A stretch of 64,000 nt of DNA from Lichtheimia corymbifera B2541 (taxonomy: Eukaryota > Mucoromycota > Mucoromycetes > Mucorales > Lichtheimiaceae), in NCBI GenBank assembly GCA_000697475.1, contig JNEU01001143.1, positions 124,001 to 188,000 on the forward strand. The letters are read 5' to 3'. This document shows positions 1 to 11,209 of this stretch, piece after piece. The notes under the pieces were generated by a model that ran no database searches, was not told the DNA's origin, and was given only the letters and a program-made list of their open reading frames with translations. Within the stretch, counting starts at the first letter, position 1. Every line of letters begins with the position of its first letter. The position numbers and the translations under genes were made by a program.

Positions 1-1180
1 TGACATTGGGTGAATCTGAGATTGGCCACGACGATCGTGAAACTTGCACCCAAGGTGCGCTTCACCCCAACGAGCAACTTTGTTCGATTGAAGACCCCAC
101 GTTTGATTGAAAAGTTTAGAGGTACAGGCACCTTCATATTTTACATATGTTGTAGGCGCGATGCTATATGGGGAGTGGGGTTTGTTCATTTTCAGGTAGC
201 TAGAGCCTAATAGAGCCAACGGTGCAGAGGGGCGTGTTTGTGTAGCACATCTGATTGGGTGGACAAAAAGGGCGAATGCATGATAATTAATGGAGGATTC
301 AGTAACGCTCATAAATTGGCAGCCAACATGCACATTTTCTCATTCCCAGCTTTTGCCCAATCCACTTGATGGGAATGATGCGCATGCTCCAGTCGAGCAT
401 ATCCATGATTCAACTTTCTTGATCCGAGCTGATTTGACTGAGCTACGCCCAAACCAAGTTTTACATCTGTCGGTATACAGTATGCGTTCATTGTCTCAAT
501 GGATATACTCGGTGTTTGATCGTAGCTCAGTCAAATTGGCTCGGATCAAGACAATTGAATCATGGAAATGAATGTGTGGAGTAGGCGCACTGTTCCCATC
601 AAGTAGATTGGCGAAAAGCTGGAATGGAAAAAAAGTGCATGTTAGCTGCCAATTTATAGCAGTTACAGACTCGTCTATTAAGGATCATGCATTGGCCCTT
701 TCTGTTCACCCCAATCAGATGCGCTACACAAACACGCCCATGTGCAGGAATGGAACGGTTGATGTACGATACTTACACATTATTCAGTAACAGGTCATGG
801 ATGGGCAGCTAATATTCTCTTCCTCCCAAACCCGACTTTTATCCATGCTATGACGTGTGACGGATACTGCTGTTCAAGGCGTTTATTTCCATCACTCAAT
901 TGTCATGATCCAAATTACTCTGTCTGAGATACGCTCAAACAAAGACTGAAAGATTGTAATGTTCCTATTATGCACAGTAAAAGCTTATTGTAAGGTCATA
1001 ACTCCATATGTAAGTAGTGAGAAGCCATTCATCGAAAGGGAAAAGGTCTACGAGCTAAGCGAGCAACTCGGACTGCATGTCAACGTTTAATTGAGAAAAC
1101 GGTATGTGTGATGCCGCCGTGTGCTTTCTCTTAAAGTTATCACCACAATTAACCAACGTATTTATCCTTGGCATCAAACA
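1..1180. repeat. Foldback-family repeat fragment (left window edge)
   Basis: No gene is supported here. The first ~210 bases match, by eye and with many substitutions, the unit at 43408-43640: the same order of ACATTGGGTGA, CACCCAAGGTGCGCTTCACC, GAGCAACTTTGTTCGATTG, TTTACATATG and TTTGTTCATT. Bases 215-755 form their own inverted repeat. Around 845-945 there is a third diverged copy of the segment near 403-447 (TCATGATCC ... CTGAGATACG). Around 965-1015 the sequence resembles 46310-46360 (AAGCTTATTGTAAGGTCA against AAGCTTATTATAAGATCA). The element appears to continue past the left window edge. It is seen directly as repetition; its class is inferred. Confidence 0.7.
215..755. repeat. Large imperfect palindrome
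   Basis: The two halves are reverse complements around a centre near 484/485. GGCGTGTTTGTGTAGC at 231 pairs with the complementary stretch ending near 738. The GCAGCCAACATGCAC stretch near 319 pairs with GTGCATGTTAGCTGC near 635. The TTGATCCGAG...TTTGACTGAGCTACG stretch near 418-447 pairs with 521-550. Arms are roughly 250 bases with scattered mismatches and a loop of a few tens of bases. There is no coding signature. Confidence 0.75.
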
Positions 1181-1223
1181 GCAGTTGTATTTATTTTGTA
1201 AAAGTAGCAACGCGACTATAGAT

Positions 1224-2922
1224 TAGCCGATGCTCACGACATTAAGGTGTTCCTCTAATTCAGCCTCTTGTTCATCCAATAGCTCTGGTCGAGTGATTTC
1301 ATCGTCCACTTCTTCTGGTTCGGCGTCTCCCATCTGGACATCAATAAACTTCCACATTGCATCAAGGCATGTCGGCAATGTATAATCTGAAATCTCGAGC
1401 TCTGTGAAGGGGAAAAATTAGCATGGGTGATGGAAGCCAACATAATGGAGCCCAGTTTTACCTGAAGATAGACAATCACAACCAAATCGATTATCTGTTA
1501 TTGGCTGACCTCGTGGTTCGGATGAAACTGCCCAATTCACCACATGCTGTATTGAATACTTGTCAATACACAATATGGTCCAATGTATGCGCTTAAAAAC
1601 ATTACTTACATTCCGCATCCAAGCACGCTTGTCATTGCCCTTGAGGAGGTCACTCGAGTGAGTACTATCTGCCATTGCCACTGCTCGTACACGCTTTTTG
1701 AAAAAGTCACCTATTTTTTCGACACTTGTAAATGGATGCATCCCTTTCCCGAAAGTTGCAAACTTACCATCATGATTCAAAAGTTCAGTCAAGGTATGGC
1801 CTCCCCATCCAAGAGTAAATATCGCTATACGTTCTGCTTTGCATTTACTAAGGAGAAAGAATGGAAGTGAGCATGGTTTGTTATGTGAATTGATTCTTCA
1901 TACCTGATAAAGTGCTGGAAAACATAAAGACAATGTGCCTCGGGTCCTTCATTTTCTGTGTGACCTTGTAAGCATGCATGTTGATTTCGTTGTTGGATGA
2001 AAATGATTCCTTACCGGGGACCATGGAAAAGTTCATGTGTGTCAATGGAGGCGCTTCCTGTTCATGGTATATGGTTAGCAACCCTATGATATTGCCTCCA
2101 ATGACATTCCTCTTCCTCTTTCTTACCCGAGCTCGGTTATCGTACCAGTAGATACCATTTGGGTTCAATATCATCACCTCGTATCCTTTCTTAAGCGCTT
2201 GGAGCGATACATCCACCATGGACCCAGACTAGGACAGCACTTTGAGTTGGCAACATTTTCCGACGTCAAGAACATGTCACTTACATTGATATTGTCATCA
2301 CACATGACGCGCTTTGACCATTGCCCAATACTATACAAAGAGATGAGACGTTGAACAAAGATCCATATTTTTTGACGTACCGAGTATTGTTGCCTGGGAT
2401 CAAGCATAAAAGCTTGTCGGATGTTGTCATCGCGTTCGGTCTAGTGTAGACATAGAGGTTAGCGTGGTGATCATTGAATCAAAGGTTGCCAATATCGGCT
2501 ACTCACGTCATATAAATGTATGTGTGTGGTTCAGTAGATGGATTGGCGTTCACTGGGATAATGATCTTTTGAAAGTTGAGTGGCGCGCTTTGTAGTTCTT
2601 GCTCGACCAGATCGCCCACGAGATCTATTGCTTGTCATGTTAGTTGACGTGTTGACCACTGTTGCTAGAATAGACAACTTGCTTATAAAAGCATTGTAAC
2701 GAGCCTCATTGTATGGACGGTCTTTGGGAATATGCTCGAACTCGTATTTTTCATCTGCATTGCCGACAGTCAGTGATCTCGTTGTAGCGCATGGCGTTAT
2801 TTTTTGGGCGTACCTTTGTCTTTATGGCGGATTTCACCATTCTCTTTGACGACATAGCCAAAACCTTCAATGGTATCGGGGAACGTGGTCTCTTGTTTCT
2901 TTTTGAATCGTCGGCGATACAT
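1224..2922 (-). CDS. ARB2: Arb2-domain protein (ARB2A/FAM172A-like)
   Basis: Multi-exon gene for a protein of the Arb2/FAM172A family. In fission yeast Arb2 is part of the ARC Argonaute chaperone complex; the animal homologue is nuclear. The start at 2922 gives MYRRRFKKKQ followed by FPDTIEGFGYVVKENGEIR, which fits the family N-terminus; an in-frame ATG at 3063 is less likely. Later landmarks are KYEFEHIPKDRPYNEARY, TSDKLLCLIPGNNTR joined to IGQWSKRVMCDDNIN, GYEVMILNPNG, RVRAVAMADSTHSSDLL, WAVSSEPRG and an acidic C-terminus ending VVSIG. The alpha/beta-hydrolase elbow region reads TLGWGG instead of the HSYGG type, so no serine nucleophile is seen. One intron (2631-2682) has a GC donor. Exon joins were made by eye; the family call is firm, the exact internal exons less so. 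Confidence 0.85.
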
Positions 2923-3676
2923 TGGCGTTCGTGTATGTTGTGCGTGTGGAAAAGAGACGCGAGGGAGTTCAAGAGTCGGGAAGGAAGGAACGGAAGATGT
3001 TGCATGTTGCAGTGTCAAATCCCATTTCAGCCAATTACTGCTCAACTTCAGATTCATTGTCAATGCATCCCCCCTTCCGAAGCAGCTAGTTATATCGTGT
3101 CCATTACAAGGATAAATGACCAGCTATTTAGTATCATAGAACCTGTGTACTATTAATAATAAAAACAGCCAGTTGGTGCTTACTTTAATCGCTCGGTTGC
3201 CGTTCACCAGGCGACGATGGTGCCTTTGGAGGATAAAGTTGCCAGTAGTGAGATAGTGTGCATCATGGATGATAACTCGTAACCGTTTAGATAATCAATA
3301 TCACTCCTTTTCCCCTCGGCTTGTACCAAAGGTAGAATGATGTACGTACCTGTTCAAAGATCGGGAAATACACCAAAGTGATTTATCATCGCGCTACGTT
3401 AGTCATTGAGAGCGTGGCATGCATGTTTATTCACGTTTGCATGAACAAAGAAGATTTGGAGCTCAAATATCACTCGTTTACTCTGATAGCAGAAGAAGAA
3501 GAAGAGGTTAAGCCAAGCAATGACAACATCATCATGAGAGATGTAGATCCAAGCACGACAATGTTGTTAACCAAACATGATGGGTAAAACTCCGCAATAT
3601 GTCGCAGAATGCATTAACAAAGTCATATTTAGCACTGGGAAAAAATGTTCTAATACATGGAAAGGGGTACCATACT
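2923..3676. other. Intergenic, no gene seen
   Basis: Lies upstream of the Arb2-domain gene and downstream of MDJ1. Short open frames exist on both strands, but none resembles a protein family or joins into one. A GAAGAAGAAGAAGAG run at about 3491-3506 is simple sequence. Confidence 0.6.
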
Positions 3677-5705
3677 CTAATCTTTGGGTTTCTTTTTATC
3701 ACTATCGTCGCATTCATGGTTGAGCTTATCCTTGAGTTTGCCGAAAGCATTCTTGAAGAAACCTTCCTTTTGTTCATCATTGTTCTTGTTATCTTGAGGA
3801 GCATCGTTGTCTGATGGAGGTGGTGTTGGAGGAGGCGTTGAAGGAGGAACTGGTGGATCATCCTTGCGATATTCTGGATCAACCAAGCTTGCATATTTCT
3901 CAATGATATCCCGTTGTTCACCACGAAGAGATCTAACAAAGAAAATGTTGGCTCAGCATGCATATATATATATATATATATATAGCATGGGGATAAGTTT
4001 ACCTTGGGAGCTCGACCTTTAATGTGACGATTTGATCACCTCGTGTAGATCCTCGAAGACTTTGAATACCTCGCCCCCGTAAAGCGACATTATCACCTGG
4101 TTGAGAACCTTGAGGAATTCGAAGCTCGACATCACCATCAATGGTGGGAATGCGTACACGACCTCCAAGCATAGCTTTGTAGAAAGGAATCTTGGCATCA
4201 ACAAAGACGTCGTAATTTTGTCGACGGAAGATCGAGGATGGTTGGATCTATCATAATCACAAAAAAGCGATTACTAAAAGCACCATGATGAACAGACATA
4301 TATATATATACACTTACATTCAAAGTAACAAAGAGATCACCATTGGGTCCTTGTCCTTTAATAGGAGCATCACCTTCACCTGGGACTCTGACTCGAGAAT
4401 TCTGATCGACGCCAGCCGGGATATTTACTTTGACAGTCTTGTGTTCTCGGACCTTGCCTACACTATCACATGTATGGCAACCTGCACCGGGTGGAATAGC
4501 TGATCCAAGACCACCACAAGCAGAGCATGTCGTTTGCATATGGAATCCACCCATGCTGATGGTTTGTACACCTGAGCCATGGCATACAGTGCATTGTTGC
4601 TTTGTCTTGCCGTGTTGCAATCCGGAACCCTTGCACGTGGTACATTTTGTTACACGATCCACAATGACACTCTTTGTTGTACCCTTGACAGCTTCCATAA
4701 ATGAAATAGACAAAGGAACCTACCATAAAAATAATCATGAGTAAGAGGAGTGGGGATGAGGATGGATATAAAAAAGGCATAGCACATACCTGGATATTTT
4801 CACCGGGTGCATTACGGAATGGAGAACCACCCATACCTCCACCACCAGCTCCACCGCCAAAACCACCAGCGAAACCACCGCCAAAGAATTGACTGAAAAT
4901 GTCATTGGGATCAAATCCACCTGGGAATCCACCACCGGCACCACCTCCTGTGCTACCATGGAAACCGCCTGGTCCTGCGCCGGCACCTAAAAAAGGAATG
5001 TCAAATGGCATTTTCTCGAAACTGTTTCATTCACACTTGTACCTTCAAATCCAAAGCCAAATTGATCGTATTGTTTACGCTTTTGCTCATCAGACAAGAT
5101 CTCGTATGCTTCTTGGATTTGGACGAACTTTTCACGAGCATCCTTCTCCTTGTTCGTGTCTGGATGATACTTTTTCGCAAGCTAATATACAAAATCTTCC
5201 GTGTTACTACTCATGTTATCCATCCTCTCTTGCCCCTTCAATAAAATTACCGCATAATAAGCCTTTTTGATATCGCCTTGACTGGCATTCTTGTTGATAC
5301 CTAATACTTCGTATGGATCACGTTTGGCAGCCTGGTTGGGAGCTGCGGATCATTCGAGTTGAGCTGAGCTGTCTTATACATGTTATATGCTATGTGTCGT
5401 CTCCTTACCAGAAGCATGGAAGCAACGCTATAACAAGAGGTTAGATATATGTTTCAACTTTTTAAGTCTTGTATATAGCAACTTACTGTTTGACGTTCCA
5501 TGGCAGGTGTCGCGTTACATGCAGGTGCATAGCCTTTGGTTGTTCCATGTCAGTCAATGTGAGTGAGTAGCGTGTATATAGGCTGTTGTCCTTTGTATAG
5601 CTCACCTCTAAACACACGAGCGTGTCGAACAGTATGGAATTGTCGTTGAGGTGCTGATCTTAGAGAAGCACATTGTACTGCGATTCTCCAAGCAACCCGA
5701 GTCAT
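3677..5705 (-). CDS. MDJ1: Mitochondrial DnaJ/Hsp40 co-chaperone Mdj1
   Basis: Type I J-protein of the mitochondrial matrix, partner of the Ssc1 Hsp70 in folding imported proteins. The start at 5705 gives [19 protein letters not shown], an Arg-rich, acid-free presequence. The J domain follows ([20 protein letters not shown], then KKYHPDT with the HPD motif), then a Gly/Phe-rich linker, then four zinc-binding repeats [24 protein letters not shown] and CHTCDSVG, and the C-terminal substrate domain. The tail is Pro/Asp/Lys-rich and ends KKKPKD. Several small exons lie at the 5' end (5607-5705, then a ~47-base exon, then a 19-base exon CGTTGCTTCC...), and joining them restores the frame into the J domain. 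All key residues are present. The presequence separates it from the cytosolic Ydj1 type. Confidence 0.93.
3962..3984. repeat. (TA)n microsatellite in MDJ1 intron
   Basis: Uninterrupted AT alternation inside the last intron of MDJ1. Similar shorter TA runs occur near 4300, 6080 and 9218. Confidence 0.95.
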
Positions 5706-6447
5706 TGCGTGCGTGCTGTAAAGTAAATTGGGCTTGCTCGGAACACCCAGCATCAATTTAATAATGCCTGTAGAAGCCCGTGACTGTTGACCAGCCTCGC
5801 TGTGAGATGCCCAGCTCATCAATCTGCATAAAACCCAGTGGGCGTTATCCCTCTAGTCAACCACGCAAAGACCATCATGGAACAGGTTCGTGTGTCATGT
5901 GTCCAGGTCAGGGATGGGATCTCAATGGTGAGAGAACTAACGCTTTCTTTTGGTTATTGCATCTTTGCACGTGGCACTGTTACTAGGCGTTTATATCCAT
6001 CCGTCGCCAGCAAATATACCTCTTTTATCAGCACATGGAATTGTACCTTAGAAACCCACTCATCCAAATGCACGGCGTACATATATATATATACAACAAC
6101 ACAAATTTAATCATGAACCTTCTGGAACATCATTACAGAGATCCATATGTGTATGTGGGGACAAACATAAACAATATTGTTGGTATGGCTATTTTCATCT
6201 CACGTGATTGCTATATTGTAGTACAAAGCAATACATCACATCCGTCAGTGTCATTTGTATTCATAAAAATGTCCTCCAAATATACAATGAACGGCTTCAA
6301 TTTTGTGTGCGAGTGGATATGTTATAAGACGCATATACAGCGTGTGATGTGAGATATTCTTTTCGAGGACGGGTAACGTGACAAAAAAAAAAGTGACAAG
6401 GAGGGTGGTGGTGGTGGTGGTTGGATAAATGCAATGGTGATTTCATC
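5706..6447. other. Intergenic, MDJ1 promoter side
   Basis: Lies between the MDJ1 start and the MAPKK stop. It contains a TA run near 6080-6092 and a GGTGGTGGTGGTGG run near 6406-6421. No conserved protein was recognised in either strand. Confidence 0.6.
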
Positions 6448-7956
6448 TTAGGATCTGCTGGTAGCGTTGGATGAGGATTGCAATTGAGAGAGATCGATTC
6501 TTTCAGGTGGACTTGATACATTGCACGCCCATTTGACGAGGTCCACTTTGGCTGCTGCTGCATTGACAAGATAATCATGTTTCTATGTGAAAAAAAGGTG
6601 ACATGTTAGCAAGATGATAAACTCATTTCATACAAAAAAAGAGTCTTTACCATGAGATCACTTGGTGTTGCTCGAAGTTTGACATCCTTCACCAAGCTAC
6701 ATATATTCAATGGAGTTAAACGACAGCGATCCTCCATAGAGATAAGGATAATTACCATTTGTCCACAAAGTCCGTCAATACATCAGGGAACTTGTTTGGT
6801 GGAAACGATGGAACAGGCTCGTTCACGATATGTTGCAAGAGTTCAAAGATTGATAATGCATTGCCATCGGGTGGGAAAGGAAACCTTGCCAGGGCCAATT
6901 CCATTAACGAGATGCCGAGAGACCAAACATCGGATTTTACAGAATAAGGAGATCCCATGATACGTTCTGGCTATACAACCCCATATAATGCATTAGCATC
7001 TTGAACTGCCATGCGTGCTGCTACTACTACTTACACTCATGTAAGAGCTTGTACCAACAAATGTATCTGCCACCGAATTGATGAGTTGTCCGGAGACTCC
7101 GAAATCGCAGAGCTTGATCTGTCCCTGAGAATTAACCAACACGTTGGATGGCTTCAAATCTGCATCATGTCAATGTGCTGTACATCCCAATTTAGATAGA
7201 CTTACCCCGATGGATGATCCGATGTTCATCATACAAATATATCAACCCATCAACAATCTAATAACGTGAGCCTTCTTTTTATAAAACCTTGATCGAGAAT
7301 ATTCAACTTACTGCATAAGCAATTTTGCCCAATACATCCAGAGGAATTGGCCCATGTTTCTTGTAAATCCTATCCAGTGAACTACAGAATGACAAGGCTA
7401 TCAATGAATGAATGCTATCATAGCTTTTGGTTGACATGATCTCTTACCCGACGTCCATATATTCCATGCAGATCGAAATGTCACCACCATTCATGAACGC
7501 ACCATAAAAGCTGACAATGTGCCGAGAGTTGCAATCGTGCATGAATTGAAGTTCTCGCATGATTTGTTTTCGAACATTCATATTGGCCTCGACGTGAATA
7601 ACCTAAAAGGAGATAGAGCCAATGAATACATGCATACACACAACATCCAACTTGTCGTTTTCTCTTACCTTTTTAGCCATCACCGTATTTGTCCTTACAT
7701 GCAGTACTTTGCACACAGTGCCGCCGTTACCACGGCCCAACTCATCAACATTCTCAAAGTCGTCAGGACGCAGATCCAGTCGCAATTCGAGGCCAGGTTC
7801 CAGATCCTTAATCTTCTCACACAGCCTGTCGTATTCTTCTTCAAGGCGTCGCACAGATGACCGTCGTTTGTCAGGTACCGCTTCTGGTTGGCTTACAACG
7901 ACAGGTGAATTGCCGAGTGTCAAGTTTTTGAAATTACGTTTCTTTCGCAAAGGCAT
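6448..7956 (-). CDS. MAP kinase kinase (MEK family)
   Basis: Dual-specificity kinase of a fungal MAPK cascade. The start at 7956 gives [18 protein letters not shown], a short basic N-terminus; a coiled segment [20 protein letters not shown] precedes the kinase domain. The glycine loop is [11 protein letters not shown] and the ATP lysine lies in VMAKK. Later exons give [20 protein letters not shown], the MEK-type activation segment SVADTFVGT (S-x-A-x-T, the site phosphorylated by the upstream MAPKKK), [20 protein letters not shown] and a C-terminus ending SNATSRS. Introns are short. The domain order and activation motif make the MAPKK call firm. Which cascade (Ste7-, Mkk1- or Pbs2-like) cannot be settled by eye, though the short N-terminus argues against Pbs2. 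Confidence 0.88.
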
Positions 7957-8316
7957 TGCAAGTCAAGACAAGAAAACAAGAAAGATAAAGGGGGGAAAGA
8001 AGAAGCGAGAGAGAGAGAGCAAGAGCGAAGCGCCATCATTATTACTTCTGGACACCGACAACGACGTACTTGGACCTCTAATTTCCAGGCCCGTATTAAT
8101 GTTATTTACTTGCGCCACTCTACATTATTATCACCATCAACCCAACAACCCACCCCCTTATTTCTTTGTCTCTCCTCGTTCTCCATTTCTTTATTTCTTT
8201 CTTTCTCTCACTCTTTCAATGAATATGAATGCTTAATTTGAATGCATGAGAATGTCATATGTTGCTGTTGTTGTCATGGTTGTTGCTATGGTGATGACTA
8301 ACCAAGAAGAAATAAA
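7957..8316. other. Intergenic, pyrimidine-rich
   Basis: Upstream region of the MAPKK gene and 3' flank of the hydrolase gene. It holds purine-rich (7980-8025) and TTTCTTTCTTTC-rich (8185-8215) tracts that look like promoter or leader sequence. No gene seen. Confidence 0.55.
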
Positions 8317-9496
8317 TCATGATTGCTGTTTATTATTCAAAAGAGGTATCCGCACAGATTGATCCACAAACGTAACCCATTGATCTACAGCGTATTGACG
8401 TATGTGAACGTCATCCACAATAGCAGCAGCAAGCATGGACCATAAATGAACTTGCTCGGGTGATTGCACCAAAGTAACACGTACTCCGCCATCACGTGCA
8501 CGAGAAGCGAGATAGCCTGCTTCATCTAGCAAGACTTCATTGCCTCCCACTGTGATAAACATATTGGGTGGTAGACAGGGGGCAAGATCGGCTTCAGCAG
8601 GTAGGTAACGAAACGGTTGTTCTCCATCTGGGGGTATATAACTTTCTTCCATACGCTCCACAGCTGCTGCATTGACATAGTCGACGCCACCATTCGCACG
8701 CCATGATTCACCGCCTGCTTCTAATCCAGTGTATGGGGAGGCAAAGATGGCACCTTGGAACTTTGCGTTACGGAGATACATCAAATCGAGAGCAATGGAT
8801 GCACCAGCATCATCAGCGCCTATAAAGTAGTCATACAAGTGTAAGGAATAAGGAAGCACAATACAACAGCAACAACAATCACTTGCCTATGAAGAGTTTG
8901 GAGACGGGTACATTCATTGTATTGATCAGCCAATCGTAAGTATCCTTGAGATCATCCACAGCTGCTGGAAACATATGTTCTGGAGAAAGACCTATCGAGA
9001 AATCAGTCAGCATTGTTCTTCATACACATGCCCATTCATGCGACACGTACGATATTTGGCTACAAAGATGGTGCATTTCATATTCTTGTCTGCTTCGAGA
9101 GCACGTATCCAGGTAGTCCAAGTCTTGACATACAATGGACTCAGATCACATCGGAATCCTCCACCTAGGGCAAGGTCCCCCAAAAAAGAGTGAGTTGGAT
9201 CGACTGGATGGTCCGTGTATATATATATATACATGTGTGTGCGTACCTGGTACCCATAATAGAACAATATCACTGTTGGCTACACGGTCCTCGAGTGCTT
9301 CTTTTTTCTCGCTGCTAATGTGTTCACCGATCCACATGCCTCGATCATCTTGGTTGCATACCCAGGAACGGTCAAACGGAAGTAAGAAACCCAAGAACTT
9401 TATAATGCGACGAGCTTGGCCATGACTACGCCAGCTCAAGGCAATGCGCAACAGGAAGAGAATAATCCAACGACGTAGTGTCCAGAAAAAAGTCAT
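8317..9496 (-). CDS. Alpha/beta-hydrolase-3 (HSL/steryl-acetyl-hydrolase type) with Asp at the nucleophile
   Basis: Membrane-anchored alpha/beta hydrolase. The start at 9496 gives MTFFWTLRRWIILFLLRIAL, an N-terminal hydrophobic anchor as in yeast Say1-type steryl acetyl hydrolases. The oxyanion region reads LLWVPGGGF where HGGG is usual, followed by KYRLSPEHMFPAAVDDLKD, a hallmark of the hormone-sensitive-lipase family. The nucleophile elbow, normally GDSAGG, reads FIGADDAGASIAL, so the catalytic Ser is replaced by Asp. The conserved C-terminal His is present in QVHLWSML. The elbow codons sit just after a GC-AG intron (8820-8886); no other junction I tried gives a serine there without breaking the frame. 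It may be a pseudoenzyme or may use a changed mechanism. The family call is firm; the substrate is unknown. Confidence 0.85.
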
Positions 9497-11209
9497 GTAA
9501 ACGAGATGCACGCGTCTCTTGGTGTGAGCGAGTGTATGCGTGGGGTGTGTGTGTGTACGCGAAAAAAAAAAGAGCGAGCGAGACAGAGAGGATTGAATCT
9601 CTTTTGGGAGCGTGATTTTCTCTTGCCGCAAGATGTGATGGATGGATGAATGAAACAATTATCATGTTCATGGGATCTTGCCTGGATACCCATTCTTTAC
9701 AATTACACCCGAGAAAAATGCAATGAGATGCCTCAATGTTTTACTACATGGTTAGGCGTTGATCCCATCATTAATACAAGTGCATCCGATCTTTCTCAAT
9801 TGACATCAAATTTTTGCATTGGCCGCTTGAAACATATTTGTAGTCGACTCTGTAGTAATTTTGTTTCCAAAATCAAAGGACGTTTCACATACTACCCTGG
9901 CTTCATCAAGTGTACTTGCGGATCAAATATTACTGCACTTACTTTCCACGTCAAAAGGACAACATTGATGCAACCATAGCTACTTTCTTATGATACACCA
10001 TCAATCCTTCAGAATCGTGATTGCCATAAGATAGACACGAATGGTATTGATGCATAACAGGCATAAACTCTATTATATACAAGCCAGTAGCTGCGTCCTC
10101 ATCTTTGTGATCATGAAACCTAGGTTTATACATCTGATATTAATAAAGGCACATGATGCTGGTGAAGGGTCGAGGAACAGTAATGGGATCATCGTCATAG
10201 TAAACGGTCAAGCAAACGATATCAATATGGGTCTACGTGTAGCTTGGGCTGAGTACATAGGACACACAACCATAATCCATTATCCCAGTGCCCGCACCAT
10301 TCACGTGATCATATGGGGGTTCGATTGCATAGCAATAACGATCACGATTCAATTGTCAGGCGATAAATTTATATGATGGTGGGTTAATAAGGTATCGAGG
10401 ATCCAATGATCCCAAGTTCTAACCTTATAGAGGGTTGTGTAATCGCTTGGTCAGATGGGTCCAAAATCTCGTTTTTGTCAACCCTTGTGGAACTTTGTGT
10501 TCAAGAAGAGTCTTTTCTTGTGTTAGAGATTGCTGAATTGTCTCGAGCATTCTCTCATAGTGCAATCGTATCATCCCATATACTAGTTAACCGAGCAATC
10601 ACAGCATCAACTGCTAGAATAGAGTGCTTTGAATAATGCCAAGGGGAGGCGTCTGATCACACGATGACTGACTATTAGGATATCAAACTATAAGCAACTT
10701 TATTACATATCTAGCAATGTCATTTACATAGGTTCAATAAGTGCACTATCTAAATATCAAGAATAGGGATCCAGGTTACTCAAAACGCCGCATAAATGTG
10801 GTCTAAAAGACTCTATAGGGGATTCCAAAAGGTATACAATGAACCCTTAATAAGGATATTGCATATTTTAGGGCATGAGATAATGGACCATGTGTGGCAA
10901 GAAAAGAAAGAGAAAAAGTTATATCGATAGGTATCACCATGGTTATATAACTCAAGCGCGTATAAATGCTGTGTTAACTTTGTTATCGGGTTTGTGTGAC
11001 ATGAATAATCGACTATTGGCGCCATTCTTGCAATACAGGTTCCTCCTCTCCTTTTCTCACATCTCGTTCATCATCCTTTGCCTGCACTCTCATTCTTGCG
11101 ATCCCCTAGACGCGACTCGATCCATTGCACGAGAAAGAAAACGAGACACGCACCACCAACAACGTACACCTGCAACTGATTTTTCTCGGTGCGCTTTGCC
11201 GTGTCCATA
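9497..11209. other. Long intergenic region, no gene seen
   Basis: About 1.7 kb between two divergent genes. It is AT-rich with scattered stops. Open frames of up to ~110 codons (9650-9979, 10041-10376) show no recognisable motif and no splice-linked partner. The last ~180 bases before 11210, rich in CTTTTCTC-type pyrimidines, are the probable RasGAP promoter or leader. A degraded mobile element is possible but not shown. Confidence 0.5.

Noticed and set aside
3532..3963. 143-codon minus-strand frame over the MDJ1 3' end
   Set aside because: It overlaps the MDJ1 C-terminal exon in another frame and has no family features; it is a shadow frame.
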